Assembly (NCBI GenBank): GCA_001897755.1
Contig: MKUJ01000017.1
Coordinates: 98,204-162,203 of the forward strand
Length of the DNA stretch: 64,000 bases
Direction of reading: 5' to 3'
Source: Afipia sp. 64-13
Lineage (GTDB): Bacteria; Pseudomonadota; Alphaproteobacteria; Rhizobiales; Xanthobacteraceae
Each line of letters opens with the position of its first letter. Position 1 is the stretch's first letter. Shown piece by piece: positions 16,160-24,901 of the stretch. The notes below the pieces were generated by a model that worked only from the letters and a program-made list of their open reading frames with translations, ran no database searches and was not told where the DNA came from. The position numbers and the translations under genes were made by a program.

Positions 16160-17428
16160 TCACTCGTACCTCAACGCCTCGATGGGGTCGAGCCGCGCCG
16201 CCCGCCATGACGGGTAAAGCGTCGCAAGGAACGACAGCGTCAGCGCCATGATGACCACGGCCGCGGTCTCGCCGGCATCGATCTCGGCCGGCAGCTTGGA
16301 CAGGAAGTACAGTTCCGGCGAGAACAGCTCGGTGTTGGTGAGCCAGGACACGAACTGGCGGATCGATTCGATGTTCATGCAGACCACCAGTCCGAGAAGA
16401 AAACCGACCAGCGTGCCGACCACGCCGATCGCGGCGCCGGTGATCAGGAACACCCGCATGATCGAGCCCTGCGTCGCGCCCATGGTGCGCAGGATGGCGA
16501 TGTCGCTGCCCTTGTCCTTCACCAGCATGATCAGGCCGGAGATGATGTTGAGCGCCGCGACCAGAACGATCAGGGTCAGGATCAGGAACATCACGTTGCG
16601 CTCGACCTGAAGCGCGTTGAAAAACGTCGCGTTGCGCTGGCGCCAGTCGACCAGGAAAATCGGCCGACCGGCCGCCTCCGTCACCGCCTTGCGATAGACA
16701 TCGATCTTGTCGGGATTGTCCGTATAGATCTCGATCGAGGTCACGTCGTTGTTGCGGTTGAAATAGGCCTGGGACTCGGCGAGCGGCATGAACACGAACG
16801 CCGAGTCGTATTCCGACATGCCGATCTCAAACACCGCGGCGACCTTGTAAGGCTTGATGCGCGGCGTCGTGCCCATCGGCGTCACCGCGCCGCGCGGCGC
16901 GACCAGCGTCAGGGTGTCGCCCGCGCGCAGCGACAACTGGTCGGCGAGACGGCGGCCGATCGCCACGCCCTGCCCCTCGTCGAATCCTTCCAGCGTGCCC
17001 TGCTTGATGTTCTTGGCGATCGAGGTGAGGCTGTTGAGGTCGGCGGCGCGGATGCCGCGGACCAGCACGCCGGCGGCATTGAACGGCGAGGAGGCCAGTG
17101 CCTGCCCCTCGACGATCGGCGCGGCAAGCCGGATGCCTTTCACGTTGTTGATGCGGTCGGCGACGTCCTTCCAGTCGGTCAGCGGCGATTCCAGCGGCTG
17201 CACCAGAAGATGGCCGTTGAGGCCGAGAATCTTGTCGAGCAGTTCCTTGCGAAAGCCGTTCATCACCGCCATCACGATGATGAGAGTGGCGACGCCAAGC
17301 ATGATGCCGAGGAACGAGAAGCCGGCGATGACCGAAATAAAGCCCTCTTTGCGCCGGGCCCTGAGATAGCGGGCCGAAATCAGCCACTCGAAAGGGGCGA
17401 AAGGCGCGGTCCGAACTGGCTCACTCAT
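16160..17428 (-). CDS. lolE: Lipoprotein-releasing ABC transporter permease (LolC/LolE family)
   Basis: 422 residues from the ATG at 17428. An N-terminal membrane segment ([19 protein letters not shown], then [18 protein letters not shown]) is followed by a MacB-like periplasmic domain at about 50-260 and three C-terminal membrane helices of the FtsX type. Only one permease gene is next to lolD, as in many alphaproteobacteria, so it probably forms a homodimer doing the jobs of both LolC and LolE. The choice between the two symbols is conventional. Confidence 0.92.
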   Translation of the reverse strand: MSEPVRTAPFAPFEWLISARYLRARRKEGFISVIAGFSFLGIMLGVATLIIVMAVMNGFRKELLDKILGLNGHLLVQPLESPLTDWKDVADRINNVKGIRLAAPIVEGQALASSPFNAAGVLVRGIRAADLNSLTSIAKNIKQGTLEGFDEGQGVAIGRRLADQLSLRAGDTLTLVAPRGAVTPMGTTPRIKPYKVAAVFEIGMSEYDSAFVFMPLAESQAYFNRNNDVTSIEIYTDNPDKIDVYRKAVTEAAGRPIFLVDWRQRNATFFNALQVERNVMFLILTLIVLVAALNIISGLIMLVKDKGSDIAILRTMGATQGSIMRVFLITGAAIGVVGTLVGFLLGLVVCMNIESIRQFVSWLTNTELFSPELYFLSKLPAEIDAGETAAVVIMALTLSFLATLYPSWRAARLDPIEALRYE

Positions 17429-17639
17429 GTGTTCTTGTCCATCGCCCGGCGTCTCACACGATTCGGGCGAATTGTAGTCTTGCACGCACCGATCCGCGAC
17501 CTGAGAGGTTGCGATTACTGTGCAAATCGCGGCGCCTCTTCGCGGACGGCAGCTTGGTGGCTCGATCAAGCATCATTCACGATGCGTCATACGCGGGCTG
17601 GACCGGCGTATCCATCCGTCTTGTGAAAATTAATGATGG

Positions 17640-17662
17640 ATTGCCGGGTCGCGCCCGGCAAT
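17640..17662. repeat. Intergenic palindrome after proS
   Basis: ATTGCCGGG (17640-17648) and CCCGGCAAT (17654-17662) form a 9-bp stem with a 5-base loop. The flank reads GACGGGCGG. Palindromes of this type recur between genes in Bradyrhizobium and relatives. It begins 11 bp after the proS stop on the minus strand and may end that transcript, although the downstream sequence is only moderately T-rich. Confidence 0.5.
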
Positions 17663-17672
17663 GACGGGCGGA

Positions 17673-18995
17673 TCAATTCGGGCTGAATCGCTTCAGCGTC
17701 TCGTCCAGGCTGAGGAATTCGCGGCTGCCGTCGCTGCGCTTCTTGATTTCGACCTTGCCCTCGGCAAGCCCCTTCGGCCCGATCAGAACCTGCCAGGGGA
17801 TACCGATCAGGTCGGCGGTGGCGAATTTGCCGCCGGGACGCTGGTCGGTGTCGTCGTACAGCACATCGACGCCCTTCGCGGTCAGCGCGGCATAGAGCTT
17901 CTCGCAGGCGGCGTCGGTGTCCTCCGCGCCCTGCTTGAGATTGAGGATCGCGACACGGAACGGCGCCACCGCCTCCGGCCATTTGATGCCAGCCTCGTCG
18001 TGACAGGCCTCGATGATCGCGCCGACCAGACGCGAGACGCCGACGCCGTAGGAGCCGCCATGGATCGGCCGCTCGATACCGTCCGCGCCGGAGACCAGCG
18101 CCTTCATGCTGTCGGAATATTTGGTGCCGAAATAGAAGATCTGGCCGACCTCGATGCCGCGGGTCTGCACCCGCTTGTCCGCCGGCACCTCGCTCTCGTA
18201 GCGCGCCGCGTCATGGACGTCCTCGGTCGCGGCGTAAAGCTCAGTCCACTGCTTGATGATCGGCGTGAGGTCGCCGTCGTAGTCGACGCCCTCGTCCGGG
18301 ATCGGCAGATCGAGCACGTCCTTGTTGCAGAACACGCCGGACTCGCCGGTCTCAGCCAGCACGATGAACTCGTGGGACAGGTCGCCGCCGATCGGGCCGG
18401 TCTCGGCCCGCATCGGGATGGCTTTCAGGCCCATGCGCGCGAAGGTGCGCAGATAGGCCACGAACATCTTGTTGTAGGACAGTCGCGCCGCCGCCTCGTC
18501 GATGTCGAACGAATAAGCGTCTTTCATCAGAAATTCGCGGCCGCGCATCACGCCGAAACGCGGACGTTGCTCGTCGCGGAATTTCCATTGGATGTGATAG
18601 AGATTGAGCGGCAAGCTCCGGTAAGACTTCACGTAGGCCCGGAAGATTTCCGTGATCATCTCCTCGTTGGTCGGTCCGTAAAGCAGCTCGCGCTTGTGGC
18701 GATCGGCGATACGCAGCATCTCCGGGCCGTAAGCGTCATAGCGGCCGCTCTCGCGCCACAGGTCGGCGAGTTGCAGCGTCGGCATCAGAAGCTCGATGGC
18801 CCCGGCTCGGTTCTGCTCCTCGCGCACGATCTGCTCGATCTTCTTCAGCACCCGCAAGCCCAGCGGCAGCCAGGCATAGATGCCCGCGGCCTCCTGCCGC
18901 AGCATGCCGGCACGCAGCATCAGCCGGTGGGAGACGATTTCCGCCTCTTTCGGGGTTTCCTTGAGGATGGGCAGGAAGAAACGCGACAATCGCAT
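17673..18995 (-). CDS. proS: Prolyl-tRNA synthetase (short form)
   Basis: Class II aminoacyl-tRNA synthetase charging tRNA-Pro. It starts [19 protein letters not shown]. Motif 2 is in [18 protein letters not shown] and motif 3 in [14 protein letters not shown]; a C-terminal anticodon-binding domain follows. At 440 residues it lacks the roughly 180-residue editing insertion of E. coli ProRS, as is usual in alphaproteobacteria, so Ala-tRNA-Pro must be cleared in trans. The open frame extends upstream, but the family start is the ATG at 18995. Confidence 0.96.
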   Translation of the reverse strand: MRLSRFFLPILKETPKEAEIVSHRLMLRAGMLRQEAAGIYAWLPLGLRVLKKIEQIVREEQNRAGAIELLMPTLQLADLWRESGRYDAYGPEMLRIADRHKRELLYGPTNEEMITEIFRAYVKSYRSLPLNLYHIQWKFRDEQRPRFGVMRGREFLMKDAYSFDIDEAAARLSYNKMFVAYLRTFARMGLKAIPMRAETGPIGGDLSHEFIVLAETGESGVFCNKDVLDLPIPDEGVDYDGDLTPIIKQWTELYAATEDVHDAARYESEVPADKRVQTRGIEVGQIFYFGTKYSDSMKALVSGADGIERPIHGGSYGVGVSRLVGAIIEACHDEAGIKWPEAVAPFRVAILNLKQGAEDTDAACEKLYAALTAKGVDVLYDDTDQRPGGKFATADLIGIPWQVLIGPKGLAEGKVEIKKRSDGSREFLSLDETLKRFSPN

Positions 18996-19114
18996 GGGAA
19001 AGGCTCGGGGAATCGGAGGAACGGAACAGCCCGTCACTGAAACCGGATTGCCCGGCAAAACACAAGGGTGCCGGCCTGCCGGGCCGGCTTCCCGATTCCC
19101 CTTGCCTTGCCGCC

Positions 19115-19603
19115 CTACTTTGCCGCCGCCCCCTGAGCGGCGGACCATTTCTCCAGATCGGCGATCTCGGCGGTTCCCTCCAGCGTGGTGATCGACCCGT
19201 CAGCGGTCACCAGCAAGGTGCGCGGGATATCGCCCTGCCAGTTCGGATCGATCTCGAAACGCAGCCGCTCGGCAAAGCCGTCGAAGATCCAGTTCTCCGC
19301 GGGGCCCAGTCCGGCCTTGTCGAGCATCGCCTGCGCCGCTGCCGGCAAATTGGGCACGAGGTCGGCGCTGATGGTCACCATGTCGAGGCCCGGATGCTTC
19401 TTCATGAAGGCGCCGAGCAGCGGCAACTCGACCTTGCACGGACCGCAGGTAACGCCCCAGAAGTGCACGATGGTCGGCCGTCCGTTATGCGCCTTGAGGA
19501 TGGTCTGCCAGCTTCCGCGCTCGAACGGCTTGAGTGCATTCGCAGCGGGAGCCGCCGACAACAATGCGAGCAGGAATCCGGCCGCGAGCCACGCCCGTTT
19601 CAT
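19115..19603 (-). CDS. TlpA-like periplasmic thioredoxin (last gene of a putative copper operon)
   Basis: 162 residues with a signal peptide ([23 protein letters not shown]) and a thioredoxin fold carrying CGPC at residues 53-56 ([15 protein letters not shown]). The start overlaps the stop of the upstream Asp-box gene (ATGA). TlpA/Sco-type thioredoxins often reduce cysteines of copper proteins. With a CruR-like leader and a TonB receptor in the same operon, a role in periplasmic copper handling is inferred. The longer open frame upstream would overlap the neighbour and is not used. Confidence 0.85.
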   Translation of the reverse strand: MKRAWLAAGFLLALLSAAPAANALKPFERGSWQTILKAHNGRPTIVHFWGVTCGPCKVELPLLGAFMKKHPGLDMVTISADLVPNLPAAAQAMLDKAGLGPAENWIFDGFAERLRFEIDPNWQGDIPRTLLVTADGSITTLEGTAEIADLEKWSAAQGAAAK

Positions 19604-20838
19604 GATCCGCCCTCCAGCGCCTGAAAGCGGTAGCCGTCCGCCTTGGTCATCCATGACAGAAACACCTTGCGGCCATCGCTGACCAGCAGCGGATGATCGG
19701 AGGCATCCGCCGTACTCGCAATCGCGCGCGGCTGCGACCAGGTCTTGCCGGCATCCCGCGAGGTCATCAGATGGACCGTGGTCGTCTCGCCGTCGAATTC
19801 CTTCCACACCAGTTGCGTGCCATCGGGACCGGCCAGCACGAACGGACGCGAGGGCGCGCGCGCAGCATCGCCGATCGGCATCGGCGTCGAGAAGCTGCGG
19901 CCGCCATCCTCGGAGCGGGCGTAGAACAGACCCTTGCGGTTCTTGCCGTTGGTGTACCAGGTGACGTGATAGGTGCCGTTCTTGGCGACCGCGAGGCTCG
20001 GCCCGTGATGCGGGCAGGCCGCGATCTTCCAGTCATCGACGCTGACGCGGTGGATCTCGCCCGGCGTCTTCAGATCGGAGAAGGTGACGATGGCGTGGTC
20101 GCGCACTCCGCCCTCGAAGATGTTGCGGAAGACCACGGCGGGGCGGCCCGGCCCCGCGAAGGCAAGCCCGAGCCGGCAGCATTCGCAGGTGTTGTCGCGC
20201 GCGACATGCGCTTCGGAATAGGTCGCGCCACCGTCCTTCGATGAGGCGAAGAACAGCGCCGCGCCGTCATACACCTCGCCTTTCTTGCGCGCCGGTCCGC
20301 GGTTGCGCTTGTCGAGCCAGGCCGCGAATACCGAACCGTCGCGATCGAGCGCCAGCGCCTGGAAGCGCTGGCTTTCCTTGCTGGCGGTGATCGGCTGCGG
20401 CGGCGCGAAGGTCTTGCCGCCATCCACCGAGCGCGTGGTGAACACCTCGCCGTTGAACGCCTTGTCGCGGAAGGTCGAGAACGCGACGACGATGCGTCCC
20501 TGCGGATCGACCACGATCTGCGGCCGCGCATCGGGGCCCCAGTCGAGATCGGTATTGCCTTTCGTGATCACGACCGGCGTCGGGAAAGTTTTGCCACCGT
20601 CCGCCGAGCTCGCGACCGAGAGCTGGCCGCCCGCCATCCAGATCGCCCACAGCGTGCCGCCCGCGTCGAACGTCGCCGTGACTTTCGAGGCGCACTTCAA
20701 GGCGACGTCTTCGCACGCCGCCTCGGAATTGTGCTGGTGCTTCATCTGCGCCAGCGCGCCGGACGAGCACAGCGCGATCGCCGCGAAAGCGACGAGCGCA
20801 TGTCCGAGCCCGCGAATACTCAACACGTTGCGCCTCAT
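19600..20838 (-). CDS. Secreted Asp-box (BNR/sialidase-fold) protein with Cys/His clusters
   Basis: 412 residues with a signal peptide at 1-30. Five Asp-box motifs mark a six-bladed beta-propeller: SADGGKTF (78), SVDGGKTF (137), SKDGGATY (200), SEDGGRSF (309) and SRDAGKTW (360). CECC at 218-221, CPHHG at 275-279 and KHQHN near the mature N-terminus are possible metal ligands. True sialidase activity is not indicated: I see no arginine triad. It is coupled by a 4-base overlap to the TonB receptor upstream and to the TlpA-like gene downstream. A periplasmic metal-binding partner of the receptor is the best guess. Confidence 0.8.
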   Translation of the reverse strand: MRRNVLSIRGLGHALVAFAAIALCSSGALAQMKHQHNSEAACEDVALKCASKVTATFDAGGTLWAIWMAGGQLSVASSADGGKTFPTPVVITKGNTDLDWGPDARPQIVVDPQGRIVVAFSTFRDKAFNGEVFTTRSVDGGKTFAPPQPITASKESQRFQALALDRDGSVFAAWLDKRNRGPARKKGEVYDGAALFFASSKDGGATYSEAHVARDNTCECCRLGLAFAGPGRPAVVFRNIFEGGVRDHAIVTFSDLKTPGEIHRVSVDDWKIAACPHHGPSLAVAKNGTYHVTWYTNGKNRKGLFYARSEDGGRSFSTPMPIGDAARAPSRPFVLAGPDGTQLVWKEFDGETTTVHLMTSRDAGKTWSQPRAIASTADASDHPLLVSDGRKVFLSWMTKADGYRFQALEGGS

Positions 20839-23252
20839 CTGAATGCCACCTTCATTCCGGCAACGAACGTGCGCGGCGATCCGGCGTAGATCGAGCCGGT
20901 GCTGTTCGCCAGCACGCTGGCCGGGTTCTGTATCCCGCCCGCCGTGACGGTGTTACCGATATTGTTGGCGGACGCGACATAGGTGCGGTCAAACACGTTG
21001 CGGACCTCGAAATACAGATTGAGCGATTTCAGATAATCCGAAACCAGATCCGTCTTGTAGTGTACGTTGAGATTGACCAGTTCATAGCCCGGCGCCTTCA
21101 ACAAATTGGCATTGTCCATGTAGAAGGAATCCTTCCACTGCACTTCGACGAAGCCGCCAAGGCCTCGAAGCGGCCCTGATATTTCGTCGTAGGACAGTCG
21201 CGCCGTCAATTCGTTGGGCGAGATGCCGGGAATCTTGTTGCCGGCGCGGTTGAAGCTGAAGCCCGCACCATTGTTCAGCACCTCGGTGTATTCGGTGTAG
21301 ATCTGGTCGAGATAGGTGTAGGCCAGCGTCGCACGCCAGCGCGGATCGATCCGCCAGTCGGCGGCGAGTTCGACGCCGCGGTGCTCGGAGCGCGGTGCGT
21401 TGAAGGTGAAGCTGCCGTTCGGCGCGCCGACCGGCGTGGCCTGCGTCACAAGCTCGTCGCGAAAGAACTCGTAGAAGCCGGTGACACTGACCCTGACCGC
21501 GTTGTTCGGCGTCCAGTCGACGCCGAGATCGTAGCCGAGGTTCTTCTGCGAGGTGAGCTGGGTGTTGTTACCGTTCTGGCCGTTCGCCAGCACGAACAGA
21601 TTGCCGACCTGCGGCGTGCCGTAGCCGGCCGCGACGCGCGCCCGCACCTGCCAGTCGTTGCTGATCCTGTAGAGCAGCGCGAGCTCCGGCGCGGTGTTGT
21701 CGAAGTGCTTGTCGGCATCGGTGATCTTCGTGCTGGTGACTCCGGTCGGCCCCGCATAGCTGTAGGCGGTGTTGGTGCCCCTCAGCACCGACCGCTCCCA
21801 GCCGATGCCGCCGATCGCGGTCAGCGTCTCGGTCAGTTTCAGTTCCTCGCGCGCCCGCAGGCCGTAGTTCGAATGCTCGCCCGTCACGTTGGACGACAAG
21901 CGCCCGAGCGTCGCATCGCCCCCAGGCATCAGCATGCGCGTGTCTCCGGACCAACTCAGCGTGTTGTAGAAACCGCCGAAATAGGTCGTCGAGTCCATGC
22001 CGAACAACTGACCACGACGGGTCACGTCGCTGATGAAATTATACGAAGGATAATCGCCGATCGCGCTGGTGGCGCCGGTCGGCTGGCTGATGTTGCGGTC
22101 GTCGAACACGAACTGGTTGCGCCATGTGGTCTGATTGTCGAAATCGTGCTCCCAGCGCCCGCCGACAATGGTGCGCCGGTCGGTGCGGCCAAGCCCGGCC
22201 TGCTCCGCCGTTTCCCTGTCGGTGCCGGCTGAAGTGTTGAAGCCGTTGTTGTTGAGCGTCACCGTGGCACATCCCGGCGCGGAGCCCGCGAACATCGCGC
22301 AACCGCGCTGGAATGGATTGAGGTTGAACTGGTTGAGCGACAGCCGGATCGGTAACCGCGCATCCAGATTGTTATTGATGAACTTGACCGTGAAGCGGTC
22401 ATCCGGCGTCGCCTTGTAGGTGCCGAGGAAATTCACCGTCTGGGTGTTGAACCAGCTATTGCCGATGAAGCCGTCGCCGCGCGTATCGCTCGCGAACAGC
22501 GAGGCCTCGAAATTCCCGACCTTCTTGCCGGCGGCGAGATAGTTGTTGAGATAGCCGAAGCTGCCGCCGTCGATGCCGTACTCGATGCCGTCGATCTCGC
22601 CGCCCGGCCGGGTGCGGAAGTTCAGCGCGCCGCCGGTGGCATAGTTGCCGTACAGCGCCGAGGACGGCCCGCGGATCACGTCGATTGCGCCATAGGCGTG
22701 CGGGTCGATCAGGTCGGAACGCGACAGACCGTCGGGCTGCGTCACCGGGAAGCCGTCGTCGAAGATCACCATGTTGCGGATACCGAAACCGTTGCGCGCG
22801 TTCGAGCCGCGGATCGAGATGCCGAAATCGCGCGGGCCGTTGCCCTGCTTGACCGAGATGCCGGGGCTCTCGCGCAGCACATCCGCCACCGAGAAGGATG
22901 GGCGGTTATCGAACTGACTTCGATCGATCGTGGTCTGGGTCTGGCCCAGCGGCGCCTGACCGAGAATTGCCCGCGCTGCACTCGCGCTGACGGACCCGGC
23001 CCGGACCTGGGACGTGACCGGCGCTCCCTGCGCAACGGCAGGTTGTGCCGATTGCCTCCGGGCCGTGGCGGCGCGTTTCGGCTTGCGCGGCTTGGCGCGC
23101 GGCTGTGACGGCGCATCGACCGTCATCGCCGGCAAGACGTGACCGGATGTGTGTTCTGCAAAGGCTTGGGACATGGCCCCTGCCCCCAACGTGCCGCCGA
23201 TCGCGAGCATGCTGACGCCACACAGCACGTGCGGCTTGAACGTCCTGAACAT
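20835..23252 (-). CDS. TonB-dependent outer-membrane receptor (putative copper uptake)
   Basis: 805 residues. The signal peptide ends near AFA. A Pro/Lys-rich linker at 40-75 precedes the plug domain at about 105-235 (SVADVLRESPGISVKQGNG, IDVIRGPSSALYG, TGGALNFRTRPGG). The 22-strand barrel ends in the aromatic FVAGMKVAFR. I see no separate N-terminal signalling domain. It follows a CruR-like DUF2946 leader after an 87-bp gap, as with bfrG of Bordetella pertussis, so copper or a copper chelate is the inferred cargo. A siderophore cannot be ruled out from the sequence. Confidence 0.88.
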   Translation of the reverse strand: MFRTFKPHVLCGVSMLAIGGTLGAGAMSQAFAEHTSGHVLPAMTVDAPSQPRAKPRKPKRAATARRQSAQPAVAQGAPVTSQVRAGSVSASAARAILGQAPLGQTQTTIDRSQFDNRPSFSVADVLRESPGISVKQGNGPRDFGISIRGSNARNGFGIRNMVIFDDGFPVTQPDGLSRSDLIDPHAYGAIDVIRGPSSALYGNYATGGALNFRTRPGGEIDGIEYGIDGGSFGYLNNYLAAGKKVGNFEASLFASDTRGDGFIGNSWFNTQTVNFLGTYKATPDDRFTVKFINNNLDARLPIRLSLNQFNLNPFQRGCAMFAGSAPGCATVTLNNNGFNTSAGTDRETAEQAGLGRTDRRTIVGGRWEHDFDNQTTWRNQFVFDDRNISQPTGATSAIGDYPSYNFISDVTRRGQLFGMDSTTYFGGFYNTLSWSGDTRMLMPGGDATLGRLSSNVTGEHSNYGLRAREELKLTETLTAIGGIGWERSVLRGTNTAYSYAGPTGVTSTKITDADKHFDNTAPELALLYRISNDWQVRARVAAGYGTPQVGNLFVLANGQNGNNTQLTSQKNLGYDLGVDWTPNNAVRVSVTGFYEFFRDELVTQATPVGAPNGSFTFNAPRSEHRGVELAADWRIDPRWRATLAYTYLDQIYTEYTEVLNNGAGFSFNRAGNKIPGISPNELTARLSYDEISGPLRGLGGFVEVQWKDSFYMDNANLLKAPGYELVNLNVHYKTDLVSDYLKSLNLYFEVRNVFDRTYVASANNIGNTVTAGGIQNPASVLANSTGSIYAGSPRTFVAGMKVAFR

Positions 23253-23339
23253 GATTCATTCCTGATGGCTGCATTCAGCAGCGTCGATCTACGTTTGCGG
23301 CCGGCGGCATGGGCTGCCGCAGCCACGTCGAGGTCGCGA
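23253..23339 (-). promoter_or_regulatory. Intercistronic region between the CruR-like leader and the TonB receptor
   Basis: 87 bp separate the leader stop (TGA at 23340-23342) from the receptor start. In the B. pertussis CruR system, Rho-dependent termination occurs between the leader and the receptor gene when copper relieves the translation arrest. No T-run hairpin is seen here, which fits Rho rather than intrinsic termination. Confidence 0.4.
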
Positions 23340-23732
23340 TCAGGAATGAAGGGGTGGAGCTCGCGCCTGCGCGAGGCGGCCGCCGTCGCGCGCGGGCGGC
23401 ATCGGCTGGTCGGCCAGCCACAAAATGCGCTGATAGGACAGATGCAGCGCCACGAACGGCGCGTCGGGCGTCGGGACGGTCGCCGATCCGGCATGCACCA
23501 GCACGCACAAGGCGCAGCACGTGGTGGTCTGCGGCGCGCTCTGCCCCTGATCCGTCAGATCGATATCGGAATCGGAAGCCCCGTGAAGACTTGCGCAGAT
23601 CGGCGCATTGGCGAGCGGATCATGCAGCGCGGCAGCAGCCCATGCCGCCCCGATCGGCGCAATCAACTGCGCCAGAATGGCGAACATCGCGACGGGAAGA
23701 TATGTCCCCAGCCAGCGGCGCATCATTTTCAC
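23340..23732 (-). CDS. DUF2946 copper-responsive leader protein, CruR-like (CxxC plus C-terminal RAPP)
   Basis: 130 residues from GTG 23732 (ATGs at 23726 and 23723 are alternatives; GGGG lies 8 bases before the GTG). A signal-anchor-like hydrophobic N-terminus (about 12-35) is followed by C46, a TCCALC cluster (C72, C73, C76; CxxC is C73-A-L-C76) and a C-terminal end reading RAPPLHS with RAPP at 124-127. In Bordetella CruR the nascent protein senses copper through CxxC, and a C-terminal RAPP arrest motif controls the downstream TonB receptor gene. Both hallmarks and the gene order are present. Its main product may be regulation rather than a stable protein. Confidence 0.85.
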   Translation of the reverse strand: MKMMRRWLGTYLPVAMFAILAQLIAPIGAAWAAAALHDPLANAPICASLHGASDSDIDLTDQGQSAPQTTTCCALCVLVHAGSATVPTPDAPFVALHLSYQRILWLADQPMPPARDGGRLAQARAPPLHS

Positions 23733-24185
23733 TCGTTGATCCCCGTGCCCGACTAATCACGCTTCACATGGGATGTCGAGAGACGCCGAAGGTTCCTAAG
23801 GGCTTCGTTTCATTCGGCCGTTTCAGAATAAAACGAGCATTTATCACCCCGTCTTTGTGCAGTGCAGTAAATAGGAGATTTCTTGCCGAAAAGGGTGACA
23901 ACACGGCAACGTTCGGTTACACAGTCTGCCCGGACGAATGCGGCTTGCCAATTTCATCCGGTGGTCCAAGTGGCCGGTCCAAGTCTTGGGAGGAGGCTCT
24001 GACGCGCATAAGCAGCGTCGTTCCCGAATAAATACGGATAAATCCAAATCTCATCGGGAAATTAAGGAGTCGGAATAATTACAAGAGCGGGGCTGGGCCC
24101 TGCTCTTTTTTTGTCTGCTTATGTCTGCAATTATCTGCGGTGGGTCTCTGCCGCTGCCGTTTGGCCGGCACGCAAGCGATTGGAA
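23733..24185. other. 453-bp gap: copper-operon promoter region and possible plus-strand small RNA
   Basis: No convincing protein gene. The minus-strand part next to 23733 should hold the promoter of the copper operon; I cannot define a clear -35/-10 pair. The plus strand ends in a strong intrinsic terminator at 24084-24112 with no plus-strand gene upstream, which suggests a small RNA from about 23850-24110. A 39-codon frame from TTG 23883, with AGGAG upstream, is possible but weak. Confidence 0.35.
24084..24112 (+). terminator. Intrinsic terminator without an assigned upstream gene
   Basis: A 10-bp stem (24084-24093 with 24097-24106, one G-T pair) with loop TGG is followed by seven T. It is oriented for plus-strand transcription. 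The adjacent minus-strand gene (DUF1467) points away from it, so it probably ends an unannotated RNA. Confidence 0.65.
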
Positions 24186-24458
24186 TCAGCGCGGAAAGCC
24201 GAGCAGATCGCCGAGCCGGTCGAGATTGAGATAGCCCTGCCGGTGGGCATAGAGACCGATCGCAAAAAGAACCGCGGACACGATGGTGGTCCACAGCACC
24301 TTCTGCGCCATGCGCGGCAAACGCGGCGCGCCGGGATCGGCTCCCGCCACCTCATCGCCGGCATCGCCCACCTTCTCGCGCACGCCGAACGGCAGCACCG
24401 CGAACAGCACCACCCACCACAACACGAAATAGATCGCCAGGGCGGAAGAAATGGTCAT
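24186..24458 (-). CDS. DUF1467 family small membrane protein
   Basis: 90 residues with two membrane helices: one at about 5-26 (YFVLWWVVLFAVLPFGVR) and one at about 55-70. The FxxWWxxxFxxLPxG pattern is the family hallmark. In alphaproteobacteria this gene lies between mce and proS, as it does here except for the copper operon inserted on the proS side. Function unknown; the linkage suggests co-expression with the birA-rnj-mce tail of the nuo operon. It starts 3 bp after the mce stop. Confidence 0.85.
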   Translation of the reverse strand: MTISSALAIYFVLWWVVLFAVLPFGVREKVGDAGDEVAGADPGAPRLPRMAQKVLWTTIVSAVLFAIGLYAHRQGYLNLDRLGDLLGFPR

Positions 24459-24461
24459 GGT

Positions 24462-24866
24462 CTAGACCTGCTTGATCTCAATGAGAGCACCGGAGAAATC
24501 CTTCGGATGCAGAAAGAGCGCCAGAGCGCCGCCAACGCCGACCTTCGGCTCGCCGTCGCCGAGCACGCGCGCGCCCCGCGCGATGAAATCGTCGCGCGCC
24601 GCGATGATGTCCGGCACCTCGTAGCACAAATGGTGAATACCGCCATCGGGATTACGCGCCAGAAACTTGGCGACCGGTGACGCCTCTCCCAACGGCTGAA
24701 TGAACTCGATCTTGGTGTTGGGCAAGGTGACAAATAGCGCGACCACGCCGTGTTGAGGCGCCTCGACCGGCTCGCAGACCTCGGCGCCGAACGCGGTGCG
24801 ATAAATCTCCGCCGCCGCTTTCACGTCGCGCACGGCGATTCCCACATGGTTGAGCCGGCCCAGCAT
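24462..24866 (-). CDS. mce: Methylmalonyl-CoA epimerase
   Basis: Interconverts (2S)- and (2R)-methylmalonyl-CoA in propionyl-CoA breakdown. 134 residues of the VOC (glyoxalase) fold: MLGRLNHVGIAVRDVKAA, FIQPLGEASPVAKFL, GGIHHLCYEVPD and a C-terminal HPKDFSGALIEI; the His and Glu residues supply the metal site. The ATG at 24866 has GGAGG a few bases upstream and fits the family; ATG 24878 is the alternative. It lies 35 bp after rnj. Confidence 0.93.
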   Translation of the reverse strand: MLGRLNHVGIAVRDVKAAAEIYRTAFGAEVCEPVEAPQHGVVALFVTLPNTKIEFIQPLGEASPVAKFLARNPDGGIHHLCYEVPDIIAARDDFIARGARVLGDGEPKVGVGGALALFLHPKDFSGALIEIKQV

Positions 24867-24901
24867 CCCTGCCTCCATCACCAAATCGTCTCGTGACGAT
24901 A

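Noticed and set aside
23883..24002. 39-codon frame from TTG with AGGAG upstream on the plus strand
   Set aside because: Arg/Thr/Ser-rich composition with no hydrophobic or structural pattern, and a rare start codon. Kept only as part of the candidate small-RNA region.
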